Of a stretch of DNA of 64,000 bases, positions 12,001 through 29,604 are shown piece by piece; the first letter of the stretch is position 1; each line of letters opens with the position of its first letter. A model generated the notes under the pieces. It was not told the DNA's origin and did no database searches. It was given only the letters and a program-made list of their open reading frames with translations. Location of the stretch: assembly GCA_033060915.1 (NCBI GenBank), contig CM065386.1, forward strand, positions 5,035,501-5,099,500. Direction: 5' to 3'. Source of the DNA: Euryodendron excelsum (Eukaryota > Streptophyta > Magnoliopsida > Ericales > Pentaphylacaceae). A program made the translations under genes and the position numbers.

Positions 12001-14736
12001 CAGGGGCTACCGTTGGCTGCTTCTGGTTTGGCTGTAATTATGGGTCTAAACCTCCTAGAGGTGATTAGTTATATTAATGCTATGATTTCTTGATGATCTA
12101 GTGTATTTTTTTCATGTTGTACTCATTTTCAATAATATGTATATATATTTGGAGTTCTTTTGCAAAGCATTTGTTATTCTTTGCTTAGATTTCATGTCCA
12201 ATCTAATGAAGAGTTTTTTTTTCTATACATTACTCATATTGTGATTGTTTTGTACCAAATTACCTATGAATTCTCTGAACATGAAAAAGGAAAGTGTATG
12301 GTGCTAGCGATAGGTCGGGTTTATTGCTTTTGTTTGTTTTTGGAATGCACCCAGTATGATCTTTTCAGCTTTTATTTGTCAGTGCCACTGGAGTTGCCTA
12401 TGTGTGAGTTTTGCTTGTTTCTTTGTTGGTTTGGAGCTCAAGTTCTGGTTTAGGTTTAAAGGGTTCTAATGATCGTTAGTAAAAGCTAATGTTTGGTAGG
12501 AATCATTCTCCATGGGGTATTCTTCTCTTTATTGTGTTCACTTGGGAATTATTGCCAATATAACCAATGCAGTGAGATTTTAGGAAGTTTTGAGTTTTTT
12601 AGATTTTTTCTACATTTGTTATGTTAGCAGGGATAGGTAATTAGCCTACATGAACGACAAAGGCATAAATATTGCTGTAAAGATGGTGACTGAGTTTTTG
12701 CTTTAACTCAAGTTACCAATCTAGAAATTGTAGGAGCTACTTGAGTAATCTACCCTTTTCTCTCAGTATTTTGCATGCCACTTTCTTTCTGAGGTAGCTA
12801 ACCTAGACCTTTCTCTTTTTTTTTTGGTACATGGGTAGACCTTTCCACGTTACTTGATTGGTTCTCAGAAGGTGGCTCTTCCAAAAGCATAGGCTTTGGT
12901 TTGAATTTTGATTTGTATGTCCATGCTTCAATTTACATTTTACATAAAACTTTAGCCATATTCTCTATTTGACTTGATTGGTAGCTATTATGATGGCATG
13001 TTTAAGTATGTCTAAAGGTTCTAAACAGAATCACTTCACCAATAGACAGATTTTTTTCTATTTATCCCTTTCTAATCTAATCCCTCATTTTTTTTCATGT
13101 CTTTCTGGCTAATGTTGTAGATAATTGAGTTACAGCTTCCTTCATTTTTCAACAACTTTGATCCTCGTGCTGTTGCTGCCAATTTTCCTTCAAGTAAGGA
13201 ACTTTCTAATTTTACCCTCAGCTTCTCAAGTATTGATCACTTGGATCAAGCTGGCTCTCTGGATGCGCTTACAAGATCGGAAGTACAATTAACTTCTACA
13301 AAAATTGACATGTCAGGTGTGCAAGCATATTTGGCTGGGCTTACATTCGCATTAGCTGCTTCACCTTGCAGCACTCCTGTGCTGGCAACCCTGCTTGGAT
13401 ATGTAGCTGCATCCAAGGTACTTAGAGATTTTTAATGATATCAATTTCCAACTGAGTTGGTACTTTTTCAAGACTGCTTTATACTGATCATTCCGGGCAT
13501 ATAATGACGGATTAGCACTTTCTTTCTGTCTCTTAACGTTTGGATGTGACATGCATGGCACTATTCATTTTGGAGGTCTGGATGGTTGGCATTTGCATAT
13601 GCTAGTTTCACTCTCCTGGCTATCAAAACCCTATTCTCACTCATGTGTGACAAAGAGTTGTTACTTGGAAAACTGATTGAAACTTGAAACAACATGCAGT
13701 GCATCAAATATAGCATAAAAACTTAACAGAAGCGAAAGACTGGGATTTGTATTTTTTGGCGATATTTTACGTAATTCTTACTGCCTGATTATTGGATTGA
13801 ATCCTGAATTCCTATGTTGACATAAAAATGTAGTCATTAAGTAAATAACTAATGTGAAAGTCTTAACAGGATCCAGTAATAGGGGGCAGCTTACTGTTGA
13901 CGTACACAACTGGCTATGTTGCTCCTCTACTTCTTGCTGCTTCTTTTGCAGGAGCATTGCAGGTATACGCTTTTGTCACTCAGTAAAATCTTGGATGTGA
14001 ACTCTTCATGTGCATAACTTATTGTTCTCGTTCTCTTCACCATCTCTCCGAGGTATATATAGTGTGTGATGGTGCATCCTGGGGCTTGACCCAGATTATA
14101 GTTGTTCCAATGCCTCAGTGTATATAGGCAAATGGTATGGTAGAGTCTGCTAATGGCACTCTGGGCTTGACCTAGATCTTCCGCCCATCTGTACGCAGAG
14201 GCCCAAATCCTTGCCATCAGAGATGCTTTACCGCTTGCCACTTTGTTTTCTTCTTCCATGCTCTCTTTTTGTTTGTATAATTTTTACGCTCATTTGTGTT
14301 TTAATTAGCAATTTCTAATACACGTCTGCAGAGCCTGCTTTCATTCCGCAAGTTCTCAGCATGGATCAACCCAATGAGGTATGTTCCTCAGATTTTGTAC
14401 CACCGGGTTAACTTGAGTTCAAGATTTCCATTTTTGCAACAACCCTTCATAGTTCATCTTCAATAGCAGTCAGATGTTGATTATTTTGGTAAACTCAATC
14501 ATGTTGACAATTCTGTATGAATCATGCTTACATATCCTCATGAGAACCCTAGAGCGATTGCATTTAAGGCAATTCACACACCTGTCACCTGCCATTTTGT
14601 CACACTTCTATTCGTTTTGAGTTTAGTCATCCCTGATACATGTATGAATTTGATGTTTTGCAGCGGTGCTCTCCTCTTAGGCGGGGGTGTTTATACTCTA
14701 TTGGACAGGCTTTTCCCATTGACAATGGCTATGTAG
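9073..14736 (+). CDS. CCDA: chloroplast cytochrome c biogenesis protein CcdA (DsbD family)
   Basis: Twelve exons were inferred: 9073-9169, 9351-9485, 10270-10325, 10968-11098, 11196-11281, 11396-11427, 11899-12060, 13121-13193, 13317-13417, 13870-13962, 14332-14378, 14664-14736; 361 codons, close to the known plant protein. CcdA is a thylakoid membrane protein that passes reducing equivalents from stroma to lumen so that haem can be attached to apocytochromes such as cytochrome f. The first 50 or so residues are Ser/Arg-rich with few acids, like a transit peptide. The membrane core has the two redox cysteines, in LSPCTLS (about Cys156) and AASPCSTP (about Cys275), in hydrophobic helices with family motifs GLNLLE and [13 protein letters not shown]. 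The acceptor of exon 3 is a CAGCAG tandem, so one Ala may be optional. Intron 8 is stop-free and a multiple of three (see findings). No frame damage was seen. Confidence 0.93.
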
Positions 14737-14859
14737 ATAATGTACATTGATGATGCTAGAAGAACCATAATGTGAGAGGGAAAACACTCCCGTCCACAAT
14801 TATTACTTATTCTAATCTGCTTCTCATTGCTTCAGTAACTTGACATTGAGGAAATGCCC

Positions 14860-14865
14860 AATAAA
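14860..14865 (+). terminator. AATAAA polyadenylation signal after CcdA
   Basis: A canonical AATAAA lies about 125 bases after the TAG of the CcdA gene, in AT-rich DNA, at a normal distance for a plant 3' UTR. Plant poly(A) signals are degenerate, so the actual site is an inference. Confidence 0.45.
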
Positions 14866-15639
14866 ACCAAAACGAAAAGGGAAGGCACGATAGATATGCA
14901 CGAGATCTTAGTATTGATGTTTGAGATATTACATTGCTGCATAGAGATAACATGTAAAGACTTGAAAAGTTCGTTATTTATTTACTGTGTAAACATTTGA
15001 ACGCGAGGTTGATAGAAAAGTTCAATCATTTGTCTTAGGCATGCTAGAGTTATGGATCTTGAAACAGTTTTATTGCACTTTAGTCTTATTCTCATAAATG
15101 GAGATGGAGGAGACGGTGGAGAAGATAAGATCGGAGGGCATTACTCCCAGTTTGATCAGGCCATGACATCATTGAATAGAAACGACAAAATAGAACTCAA
15201 CCCCATCACTAATAATGTGGTGATTTATGAGGAATGGAACTATGTAACAGTTTTACGTTTAGCTTTGGCAAGACACGGATGGGCGCTACAAACTAGTTTC
15301 AGTTGCTGGAATATTTGCCAGAGAACTAGTTAAAGCTTAAAATATTCATTAGAGAGAGAAGGGTCACAGAGTGACAGAAGTCAAAGATAGCCATATCTGA
15401 ATGAAACAGATGGCTCACAGAACTCGAGCCACGTGATTCTCCATCTCTGGGAGCTTCCCCAGAAACCACTCTCTTCCAAGTTTCTAAGCCACAAGAAGTT
15501 TACACGGTGCCAAACTTCAGGATTTAGGACTTTACATCTTTCGCGTGACCCGCCATGCCAAGGGATTTACTGATTGATCATATCGACCAATTCAAGGACA
15601 GATACCTAAGTTTATTTTTACCAAATAGAATTCATAATT

Positions 15640-16540
15640 CTTCATAAAGTTTAGTAGGTGATGATGCAGTAAACTTGTAAGGTCGGTTTTAGGCCGACGG
15701 CGAACTTTTTCGGTGACTTGAGAGGAAGAAAGGAATGAGGGACACCGGTGTGGTGACTATCAAGGACACTCCGATACTAAAGTTAAGCTTCTAGAAATAT
15801 TTTAATAGAGTTTTGGTTAGGGTTTATGTTTGCGTACCTTATTGAAGAAGATGAGTTTCCCTTTTATATGCGTAGACCTCCTAGTAGCCTCAGGAGGGCG
15901 TTGTATATATGGAGATAGTGGGAGATGGTTGTCTCTCTACGTGACAGTGTGACATTGGAGGGCCAGACTGGTGGCAAGATAGTGGAGGGAGTGGTTGTTC
16001 AACCCCACACATGGTGCTCCCTTAGGCGTGTGTCAGCGGATAAGGTGACTACTTCATGCTACATGCAAGATCCTAGAGTTGGAAGTACGTAATCATAATT
16101 GGGTTGTCAGTGATGGCCTCCACTAGCGTGGCAGGTGGGGGGGAATGATCTGTACCGTCCCACAAGGTCTGTTCGGTCGTGCTCGGCATGGTCATGCTTG
16201 GTCGTGCTCAGCTTGGCCTTGCTTGGTCATGTTTTGCTCGGCCTTGCCCTGTCATGGTCCCTTGAGCGTGCTCAGCCATGTTTTCTTGGGCGTGCTCGAC
16301 CATGCTTGGCATGGTTGTACTTGATCGTACTTGGCATAGTCATGTCGGTTATAGTCTGCTCGGTCATGCTCAAGTCAATTGGAACTTTCAGGGTTGATCT
16401 CCATTATCTTCTTGCTTGACATATACCTTGGGTGCCATGTCCTCGATACAAGCGCCGATCAGCCCATTAATGGGAATCCTGATCAATCTTTGCCAGATCA
16501 ATTCCCATCATTAGGTTTTAATGACATACATGAACAATAA
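15640..16540 (+). mobile_element. possible degenerate LTR-retrotransposon fragment
   Basis: GC-richer block in AT-rich DNA. A motif around 15755-15790 (GGACACTCCGATACTAAAG) followed by TTTGCGTACC and a TTTTATATGC stretch resembles the sense strand of plant gypsy LTRs as I remember them. No matching second LTR, target duplication or coding domain was found in the window, so this is at best a remnant. Confidence 0.35.
16160..16376. repeat. degenerate GCTCGG/CATGCTTGG minisatellite
   Basis: About 215 bases made of imperfect repeats around GTGCTCGGCATGGTCATGCTTGG, with variants such as GTGCTCAGC, TTGCTCGGC and GTACTTGGC. The copies are too diverged to fix an exact period. The open frame over it is a by-product of the repeat. 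Confidence 0.6.
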
Positions 16541-17264
16541 ACCCCATTGCCTCTTGTTAGATTACCACTAAATTCAAAAACTTAAGATATTAGGTAAGAG
16601 CTCAACGATGTAAATATTAAATCTAAAAATTTAAGTTGTTAAGTAAATATCTAACAATATATACTAAGCTATTCAATGACCTTCTTTACATGCAATCCTT
16701 TCTTTCAGGCAGAGATGCAAAACACAAAAATAAAAAGAGAATGAAATTGAAAAATAAACGCAAGACCAAGAGACTTGAATTTAAGGCCTCACCTTAACCT
16801 TAATTTCTAATACTTTGTTGAGGCACCACCTATACTAAATTCTCTAGCTGTCTGGTAATGGCCCACTAATGTATATCTACCTCTCTAAAAACTTCCTGGG
16901 GTTTATGTTGCATCATATCTTGGCTACATTGCTTTCCTCGTAAAGATTACTTGTCCCAGAAAGAATGATATTGTTACCTGGATTTTCATCAATAAAGGTT
17001 ATAAGATGATTTGCAAGGAGGGAGGCAAACTCATTGCACAAAGACGAATTCAAACATGAGAAATGCGATTTGGATAAAATTTATAGAGTACTTCCTACTT
17101 CTTTTCAAGGAAAACTAGACAAACTTTTGATTCCCCATCCAAAAGTTAGAAATCTGTACTCTGCACCTGCATGACTTGATGCGGGAACTGCGGAACAGAA
17201 TTAATACATGTTAATCTTTCGAGCTATGAAATTATATATGTATATATATATATATCCAAAATCT

Positions 17265-18199
17265 CTAATGAGCCCCACGATTGATCATCTCCATGTACTG
17301 ATTCAGAGACTCCTGTCTCTGCAACCTCATGTCCTCGTTGAACTTCTTTATGAAAGCCTCCACCCGCCTGTTCAACTCGTCCTGACTCGGCGACGCTTCC
17401 TTCCTCAGCTTCCCCGACGGTTCCCTCCTCAGCTTCCCAAATCCCGGCGACGGTTTCAGGGAGGACGTGGTGGTGGTGGTGCGGTCGTTGAAGGTATCCG
17501 ATTTGATCATCCTCTGGTCATTCTCTTGTAGGTGGCCCACACGACCATGCGTCTCCCACGTGTCGGACTTCCTCAGGTGCCTCGTTAGCGGCACTGGACG
17601 GCCTTCCGTTATCGTCCTCCACGTGCTCTCCAGTGTCTCGTGCCGCTTCGGCTTCGACACTCCCAATGTCCTCCCACCTGGAACACAAAAGACAAGCCAG
17701 AATTACTATTTTGCCCAGAAAACAGTTCAAAAAGTCCTAATTCAATGTCCTCCCAATGTCTCTTTACAATTGTCTTCTTAAGGTAGAGAGAGACGGTTCA
17801 GCTTTTGAGGCTTCACCACCGACATCACGTGGACATGACAACTGGTAAGAACCACAAAGATCACCGTTTTGGCGGTTATCATTCCGGGCTCTGTGCTGCG
17901 GATTGGGATAGAACTTCGTAGGAAATTCAGCTGTCGTCTTCTTCACCGATTTTCACGGATATACTTTCGAGCGCCAATCTCGTTTTCTTTGAATTAGCAA
18001 ATCTGAGCTTTATTAAGCTATTACGACCAAAAAAAAAAAAAAAAAAAATTTTGGAAAATGGGATAAACAAAAGGAACCTCTCCGGCGATTTTTCTCCGGT
18101 TAGTTGCCGTAATGTGCTAACTTCTCGATAGATTGCAAATATAAAAATCCTAACTTTCTTGTTGAAAACGTTAGGGCAACAGTTACTGTAACACTCTTC

Positions 18200-18242
<43 letters not shown>

Positions 18243-18889
18243 GTACCTTCAGGACTGGATTTCACAACTTTCCGGTGACCAATCCTCACGGAAACCGTCG
18301 GTTTCTCATAGGGAGAAAACGAATACTCCGTCGAATTCAGCTGCGGAGTCCACAAGGACCTCGACATCGCCAGCTCATCCTCGCCGCCGCTCATCTCCTC
18401 CGCAGCATATACAGCTAACGTCGTCCTCTTAGTCTCCATCTTTGAGTTCCCAGCGTCTACTTGCTTGTACACATCAAAGTCCGAACCTTTCGCGACATTC
18501 GCATCGTAACCATACGCAAACTCCGGCCGAACCTCCACCGAAGCATTCTTCAGGACAACGCTGTCGTACCCAACCGCATAATCAGCCGAAACCTTGATCG
18601 GCGCCGGCTGAACCACCGTCTCCGGCGGCGACTCGTCAAACATTTTCTGCTGAAGCTTGGAAGACGCGACAATGATGATGATGATACAGTTGATGACGAC
18701 GTAAATATACGGAGGCCTGAGCCACGATGCCACAAAGCTCCAAATCGAAGGTGTTTCAGATAACGTAAACTCCATGACAACCGGAACAGAGATCTTTAGC
18801 ATGATAGCCGCGCACAGAACACCTGCCGATATCAACACAACCTTGAGCGATAACATCAAGTTACGCGAGCTTTGAGACGGAATTGCCAT
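17265..18889 (-). CDS. DUF4408/DUF761 membrane-anchored protein
   Basis: Two exons on the minus strand, 18889-18247 and 17677-17265, joined by a GT-AG intron that completes a Gly codon, giving 351 residues. The ATG at 18889 is the first in-frame ATG after the TATA box; the frame is open upstream but without ATG. The N-terminus has the DUF4408 arrangement: a hydrophobic segment at about 13-38 (VVLISAGVLCAAIMLKI) and a second at about 50-75 (YIYVVINCIIIIIVASS). The middle is hydrophilic with YGYD/VGYD and KPTVSVR motifs. The C-terminus is a DUF761 tail, DELNRRVEAFIKKFNEDM, about 25 residues from the end. Family members are plant-specific and of unknown biochemical function, some linked to stress or growth; no function should be assumed here. 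A GA/CT microsatellite sits just inside the intron. Confidence 0.9.
18204..18238. repeat. (GA)n microsatellite in the DUF4408/DUF761 intron
   Basis: About 17 uninterrupted GA units on the plus strand, (CT)n on the coding strand, starting 9 bases inside the 5' splice site of the only intron of the minus-strand gene. Likely length-variable between individuals. Confidence 0.9.
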
Positions 18890-19009
18890 ATTAAAACGGT
18901 GTTCTAGGAATAACAACTTTTTCCGGCGACTTTCCGGTACGGAATACGGGTGTAAAGTGTGAGAGACGTTGAGCAGGGTAGAGAAATGATGGTATAGTGT
19001 TTATATATG

Positions 19010-19017
19010 CAGGGGAA
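19010..19017 (-). promoter_or_regulatory. TATA box (TATATAAA) of DUF4408/DUF761 gene
   Basis: On the minus strand TATATAAA lies about 120 bases upstream of the ATG at 18889. This fits a transcription start near 18980 and a 5' UTR of about 90 bases with no upstream ATG. Confidence 0.55.
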
Positions 19018-22000
19018 GTGGTGATGGTGGTGGTGGTGATCTTGAGATAAGGTGGGGAATTTGAGCCGACGAATCTCAGTGGAAAGGTATTTATTGTAAA
19101 GGTGTGGGCTTTGCGTGCTTGTGTCCAGTACGGGGACGGTCGCTTTGTCCAAGGCTTGACCCACAGAGAAACCAATTGTGGGACCCATAATCTCCACATC
19201 AGCAAAGGGTGGTTCGATTGATGACACGTGGCGTAATATATTCTAACCGTATGGCGACGTGGCAGTCCGTATTTAGGGCTGCATTTGGGTGAAGCTTATT
19301 ATATATCCGTATGTTTGTATAATGATTCTCAAAATTAAACTATATAACTATATAGTTTCCGGGAAATATATGCATTAAGCACACAATCAAGAAAATAGGA
19401 CCCTAACCCCTTTGTTTTCGTTTTCGAAAATAGAAAAAACAAAAACTATATCAATCATATAGTTTTAAATTATTTAATGAATTTTTAAAAATTACTTTGA
19501 TATGAAAATGATTTGAATTTTACATTATTTTTATTTTGGAAAAACAATTTTGAGAACCCTACAAATCAAATAATTTTTTTTTCTGGTTCACAATACGATG
19601 AATTCTTCAAAAGAAAGCTATTAATAAAGTTTTAGCGGCTACTTTTCAACTGCATGCATGTTACTACGATCTAAATCATAAGTTAACGTGATCTAAGTAA
19701 GTTTTTCTTACGATCAATTGTCAAAGTCGGCAAGTAAGGTAGTTTAGGCTGCCCTTTAATTGTTGGATTAAGAGCCTGATATCTAAATTAATCAAAAGAG
19801 GCACCATGGTCCCAGAGAAAACTCGCCGCATCCGATGCTGATTAGAATTGCATTCTCTAACTTTCCCATAGCTATTACAAATGAGTGGGAAGTCTTAGTA
19901 AATGTCTAGATGTTTCATGAAATTAATCTTTTACTAGGATAATCTATTCGGAGAATCTTAAACTTTTTCTTGTTCTAAGCACATTTTATAATCAAAATAT
20001 TGCAGTCCGTGTTGTCAGACCAATGGTGTGTTTTTTTAAATCACAGCATTTTCAACGGCCATCTAAGTAATTGATTCACCGATAGGGGCGCTTTTTCAGG
20101 ATCCTGGCAGCTGCCTTGGTCCAATGGCTTCCGTGGGTTTCATGGTTCTGCACGTGACAGACAGCCTAGTACGTGCAGGCCGAACCGACCACGCTTTGTG
20201 AGTAAAAAGTAGCATGTGAAATCATTAATTAGTAATTGAAGGAAAACATTCCAAAGGTTTTAATCCCACAAAAATCGGCAATTATGTGCCTTTCTCGATT
20301 TGCTTTTCGTTTCGTGGAGCACATCGGTTGTTTATGCCACAACATGAAGTAGATTTGGTGCATTTAGCATGCACTTTTAAGGCAAACAACACTTCTACGT
20401 GAGCTATTATCAAAGCTTAGACGATGTAAATAAGGTGATCATAAAACTACCAAATTTTTTAAGCTCAACTCTTATTGGAACTCTTTAAAATTTGTTTGAG
20501 ACTGGTTGTCATGTAAACAAGTCAACTTTGCACGTATTTTTAAATTCATTAATTTTATGAGTTCAATTCGAATTTGATTCGATAAATTTATATGCATTAT
20601 ATATTTATACGCATTCAAAGCCAACCGTATAAAAATCCTAATGTTCCCAACTATGCTTTATTAAACTTTGTCTAAAATTAACTCGAAAAATAAACAAGTC
20701 AAATTTAAACGAAGCACGCTAAATTTTTAAGCTAATTAAGCTTTGAACGACCAATACTTGCCTTGGCTTGTCACATTTACAACCTTATACGTAAGTTAGC
20801 TTTTTCAAGCTAAAGATGTTTGGTACATTGTTGATGTTGATTTTAGTTGCAGAAACATTAATTTGCATCTACCAGGATACTCTAGCTGCCATGTCCCTAT
20901 CCTGTAGAAACATAAAATCATTGTGAAGTTTATTTTTTCATCTGTCGTTGTCTCACACCAACTCTATATACACTGATCCACTGAGCTTCTCAAGTTGCAT
21001 TTATGTATTAATTTTGAGCTTCAAACATAGCAAGCCCCTGGTGAGCCATTTGTTCGGCAACCATTTGACAGTTTTTGTTAACCTTAAGTATACTTACAAG
21101 TAATAACCAACCCTAATGGAGCAAATAAGCTCCTGCCATGAACACAAGCAGTTTCTCTACGCAATGATTTGTATATTCCATAGTCAATGAAGATTCAGCT
21201 ACCAGAAAGACTAGCGGAGCTTGTCACAACTCGTTTAGTCAAAGTTAGACGGTGATCCATTTGCAGAAATGAAACATGTTTACGAGCATATATATATATA
21301 TATATACGTGGTCTAATTTACTTCACCTTGCGTGATAATCAAGTGTATGAATCAAATGGTCAGTGTTTATTTTAGATCAGTCTCTGGTAGCCCATCAACG
21401 TCGTCTACTGTTCCATTCTGATGCTAAAATTGACTCTGTCAGATATATATCACACTTGCGGTGAAATAGAAAATTGATCGCACACGCAAATGAAAAGAAA
21501 GCATGAATGATAAACAAAACTGAAGTTAGAGACATTCAAACAGTTGATTGTGATTTTGAAAATAACAATCACCATGTGTCCATTTAAGCCAAGGAATAGT
21601 CGATTGTGAAGAACAATTGATCTCAAATATGACAGGGCAAACCTTTTTGCTGATGTAAAAAGAAATGAGGGTTTAATGGAAACTGCTTAGTGTCACTAAT
21701 CCTTAGAAAGTGTATAGATATATATATATATATATATTTATTGACTCGTAACCTTCTTTTCCTTTGTAGCTTCCAATTTGATTTTTCTTTCTTCAAACAC
21801 AGTTTGTCCACACTACTACGTACTTCATTTCTCCAAAAGTCGGAACTAGTGGCCAATAATGTTTTCTTTTCTTTTCTGAATTTTCTTTGCAAGGGATGAA
21901 TTTTCTCCCTTCATTTCATTTTGCAGGAAGCCGTCGCATCTCAACCAGAGGTTTGCAGAAGTCTCCACCGGCCAATCCCCAAACATCATACCAATACGTG

Positions 22001-23314
22001 GTGCATCGGTTCGTCCTTTTGTTTTCTTTTTTTCAGTTTTGGGGTTTTCCATAGCATTTAATGACACAAATTCATCTTGTTCATAGAATAATTCTTAATT
22101 ATAAAAATATTATTTTTAAATAATTTTGATAAATTTTTTTTAAAAAAATAACATGAAAAAGATAATGCTATACAACTAAAAATTCAGACAAAGTGATATG
22201 ACTAAGTAAAAATCTTTCACTTTAAAACAAAGTGCATGTTTGGTAAGGCTTAAAAAGCCAAACTTTTTTTAAGCTTGCTAGTAAAAAAGTAAAGTTTTTC
22301 TAATTTTTTTATTTTTCTGATTTTAGCTTAGATAAAAATAAACAAAAAAATCAAAAAAGTAAAATTTTTTTAACTTTTTTGCTTATAAGCTTTAAAAAAG
22401 CGAGCGAAAAAGTTGATGTCAAATGCAGCCAAAAGACACATCATTTTAAACACCCATTTAATTACATCATTCCGACAGAATTTTTCAGAATAGCATTTTC
22501 CTTATGAAAAATATAACCCCTAGCGTAATATGAACACATTCGACGTATAACTCTTAAAATCAGAATGAAAAAACCCCAAACTTGAATCAAGTTTTGAATT
22601 TTATTTCATTATAAAAGAGATAATAGATGGTCCCAGTTACTATAAATTTGGGTCAAAGAGAGATTATAAGAAACCAAAAAAAGAAAAAATCAAGCAAAGA
22701 AGAGAAGAAACCAAAATCCCAATTGTAGCCCATCCTTTTATATATTTTTTAAAAAAGTTATACATAATAGCCTTTTTCAGACCATTGAAGCACAGAATTT
22801 TCATCTCATGTATCTTGATTTTAATTTCTATCACTGCATTTCCAAATCGCAATGGCATCCTATCCCTGATGCAATGTCCTAAAGGAGACTAGGAGGTTAT
22901 TGAACTAAACATCCATGTCCATCCAAGCACCAAACACGGGTTTGCGAGGTGACAACCAAACACATGCACCCAACAATTCAAATTCTCCCTTTCAATAAAG
23001 CAGATTATCTCATCTCAATATAAATTCCCATTTTCTCTATGACCATAATTCAACAAAAACAGAAGAGAAGAAAAATGATTATGAATCAATCTAAACCCGA
23101 GTTATTACTCCCCGCCCACCTAACTAGTACAAATGAAGCCACCACCCAGATTGAAAGGAGAATGAAGAAAAGATGAAAAGAAAAGAAAAAATGAAAACTG
23201 CCTCCTCTACAAATAGTTTACAGATAGGAAGAACCTCCAAAATGCTAGCTTTCCTGTAAGTATATTCCTTCAGTGTCCTATGACTAAAGCCAGAATCACT
23301 TCCCCAGCAGCATC
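19018..23314. other. gene-free spacer
   Basis: About 4.3 kb with no supported coding exon. It holds two AT dinucleotide runs (21289-21306 and 21717-21737) and a MITE-like hairpin at 22231-22431. Small open frames here are AT-rich noise. The last few hundred bases are probably the 3' UTR of the minus-strand ArfGAP gene. Confidence 0.5.
22231..22431. mobile_element. MITE-like hairpin element
   Basis: About 200 bp with imperfect inverted ends: left GTGCATGTTTGGTAAGGCTT, and on the opposite strand at the right end GGCTGCATTTGACATCAACT. Internal arms also pair (GCTTGCTAGTAAAAAAGTAA against TAACTTTTTTGCTTATAAGC). The TGTTTGGTAA-type end is common in plant MITEs of the PIF/Harbinger and hAT groups. 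No clear target duplication could be fixed, so the superfamily is open. Confidence 0.45.
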
Positions 23315-28574
<5,260 letters not shown>

Positions 28575-29604
28575 GGTGATTGATGCGCCCAAAGAACGGA
28601 AGCAAGTACGAAAAGGCAATCTCTTGGACGCGAGACAGAGGGTAATATGAAGAACGAAACGCTGGTCTCTCTCTCTCTCTCAACCGTCCGATTCTACTCC
28701 GAGTCTACGACCACCGTTTACATGGAATTTGGAAAGATAGAGAAAAGAGAAGAATGAAACAGCGTCACTCCTCCCTTCTCCGGGCGTCACGATATGCACG
28801 TGTGAACAAAACTTCTAGTTGGTGGAGTGGAGTTTCATCCTCTCGCACGTGTTACAGCGGAGTATGATGTGGGATGATCGGGCGCTTAATCTGAGTTACG
28901 GGCACTTTTGGCAATATCTGAGGGGAGTAAATCACCGGATTAGATTATTAATATTTTTTTTTAATAATAGAGTGAAGATGACGTGGCATTTTAAAATATT
29001 TAATAATTTTTTCTCAAAAAATAAAATGTAGCTGATTCCTCAAGTATTATTAGATGTGCATTTATAGCTTGCATAACCCAGTTCATGTTCTCAGAAATAA
29101 AAATTGACCACGAAATGACTCATTTCTAAAAGAAGCCATTTCAGCTTCAGCTAAAGCATATTCATTGCTGAAGAAGCCATTAATATGCAGGGGCCATGCC
29201 AAGCAGAGATGAAAAATGATCTAAATTTTTTGCACGGGATAAAAAAAAATGCACAGAGAAAAAGGGTAAAAAGTGAAAGAGACGCGATTTTATCAGTTTT
29301 CGAGCAATTCCTCCCTAAACAATTAATGCTGTTGTAGCCTGATCTTCTGGCTCAATGGCGGGCCAGAGAGACTTGCAAGAAGTGGCTTCAGGTAGGAATT
29401 ACCAGCCCATGAACAACTAGTTCTGAGCCCAGCACACGAGCAAATTCTGCTATAGGTCTTACTATAAATGGCACTCTTGGACCACCATCAGTGGCTGCTT
29501 GCATGAATTTACATGCGATTGCTTCAAGGAAAAAGAAGTAAGTCAACAACAAAAATTGAAGCAAACAGCCGATGCATACAGATGTTAAATGCATGAAGTT
29601 GATG
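28575..29604. other. ArfGAP promoter and OBERON-like 3' region
   Basis: Spacer between two minus-strand genes. Bases 28575-28850 are GC-richer, with a CT run at 28666-28680, fitting the 5' UTR and promoter of the ArfGAP gene. The remainder is AT-rich and should include the 3' UTR of the OBERON-like gene. The short frame at 29388-29594 shows nothing recognisable. Confidence 0.45.

Larger units (their letters stand above)
14866..17264. other. gene-free spacer with decayed repeat
   Basis: No supported gene. Short open frames (for example 15052-15333 and 16135-16419) have low-complexity or repeat-derived translations. From about 15640 to 16540 base composition shifts to GC-richer sequence that looks like a retrotransposon LTR remnant, and it contains the minisatellite at 16160-16376. 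The rest is unremarkable AT-rich DNA. Confidence 0.5.

Noticed and set aside
13241..13435. Open frame beginning [10 protein letters not shown] as a separate small protein
   Set aside because: It is the stop-free intron 8 and exon 9 of CcdA; splicing at 13193/13317 restores the known family sequence.
15052..15333. 93-codon frame after CcdA
   Set aside because: No recognisable motif, weak start context, and no splice or homology support.
17467..17781. Plus-strand frames opposite the DUF4408/DUF761 exon
   Set aside because: Antisense shadows of a conserved coding exon; they have no domain and no codon signal of their own.
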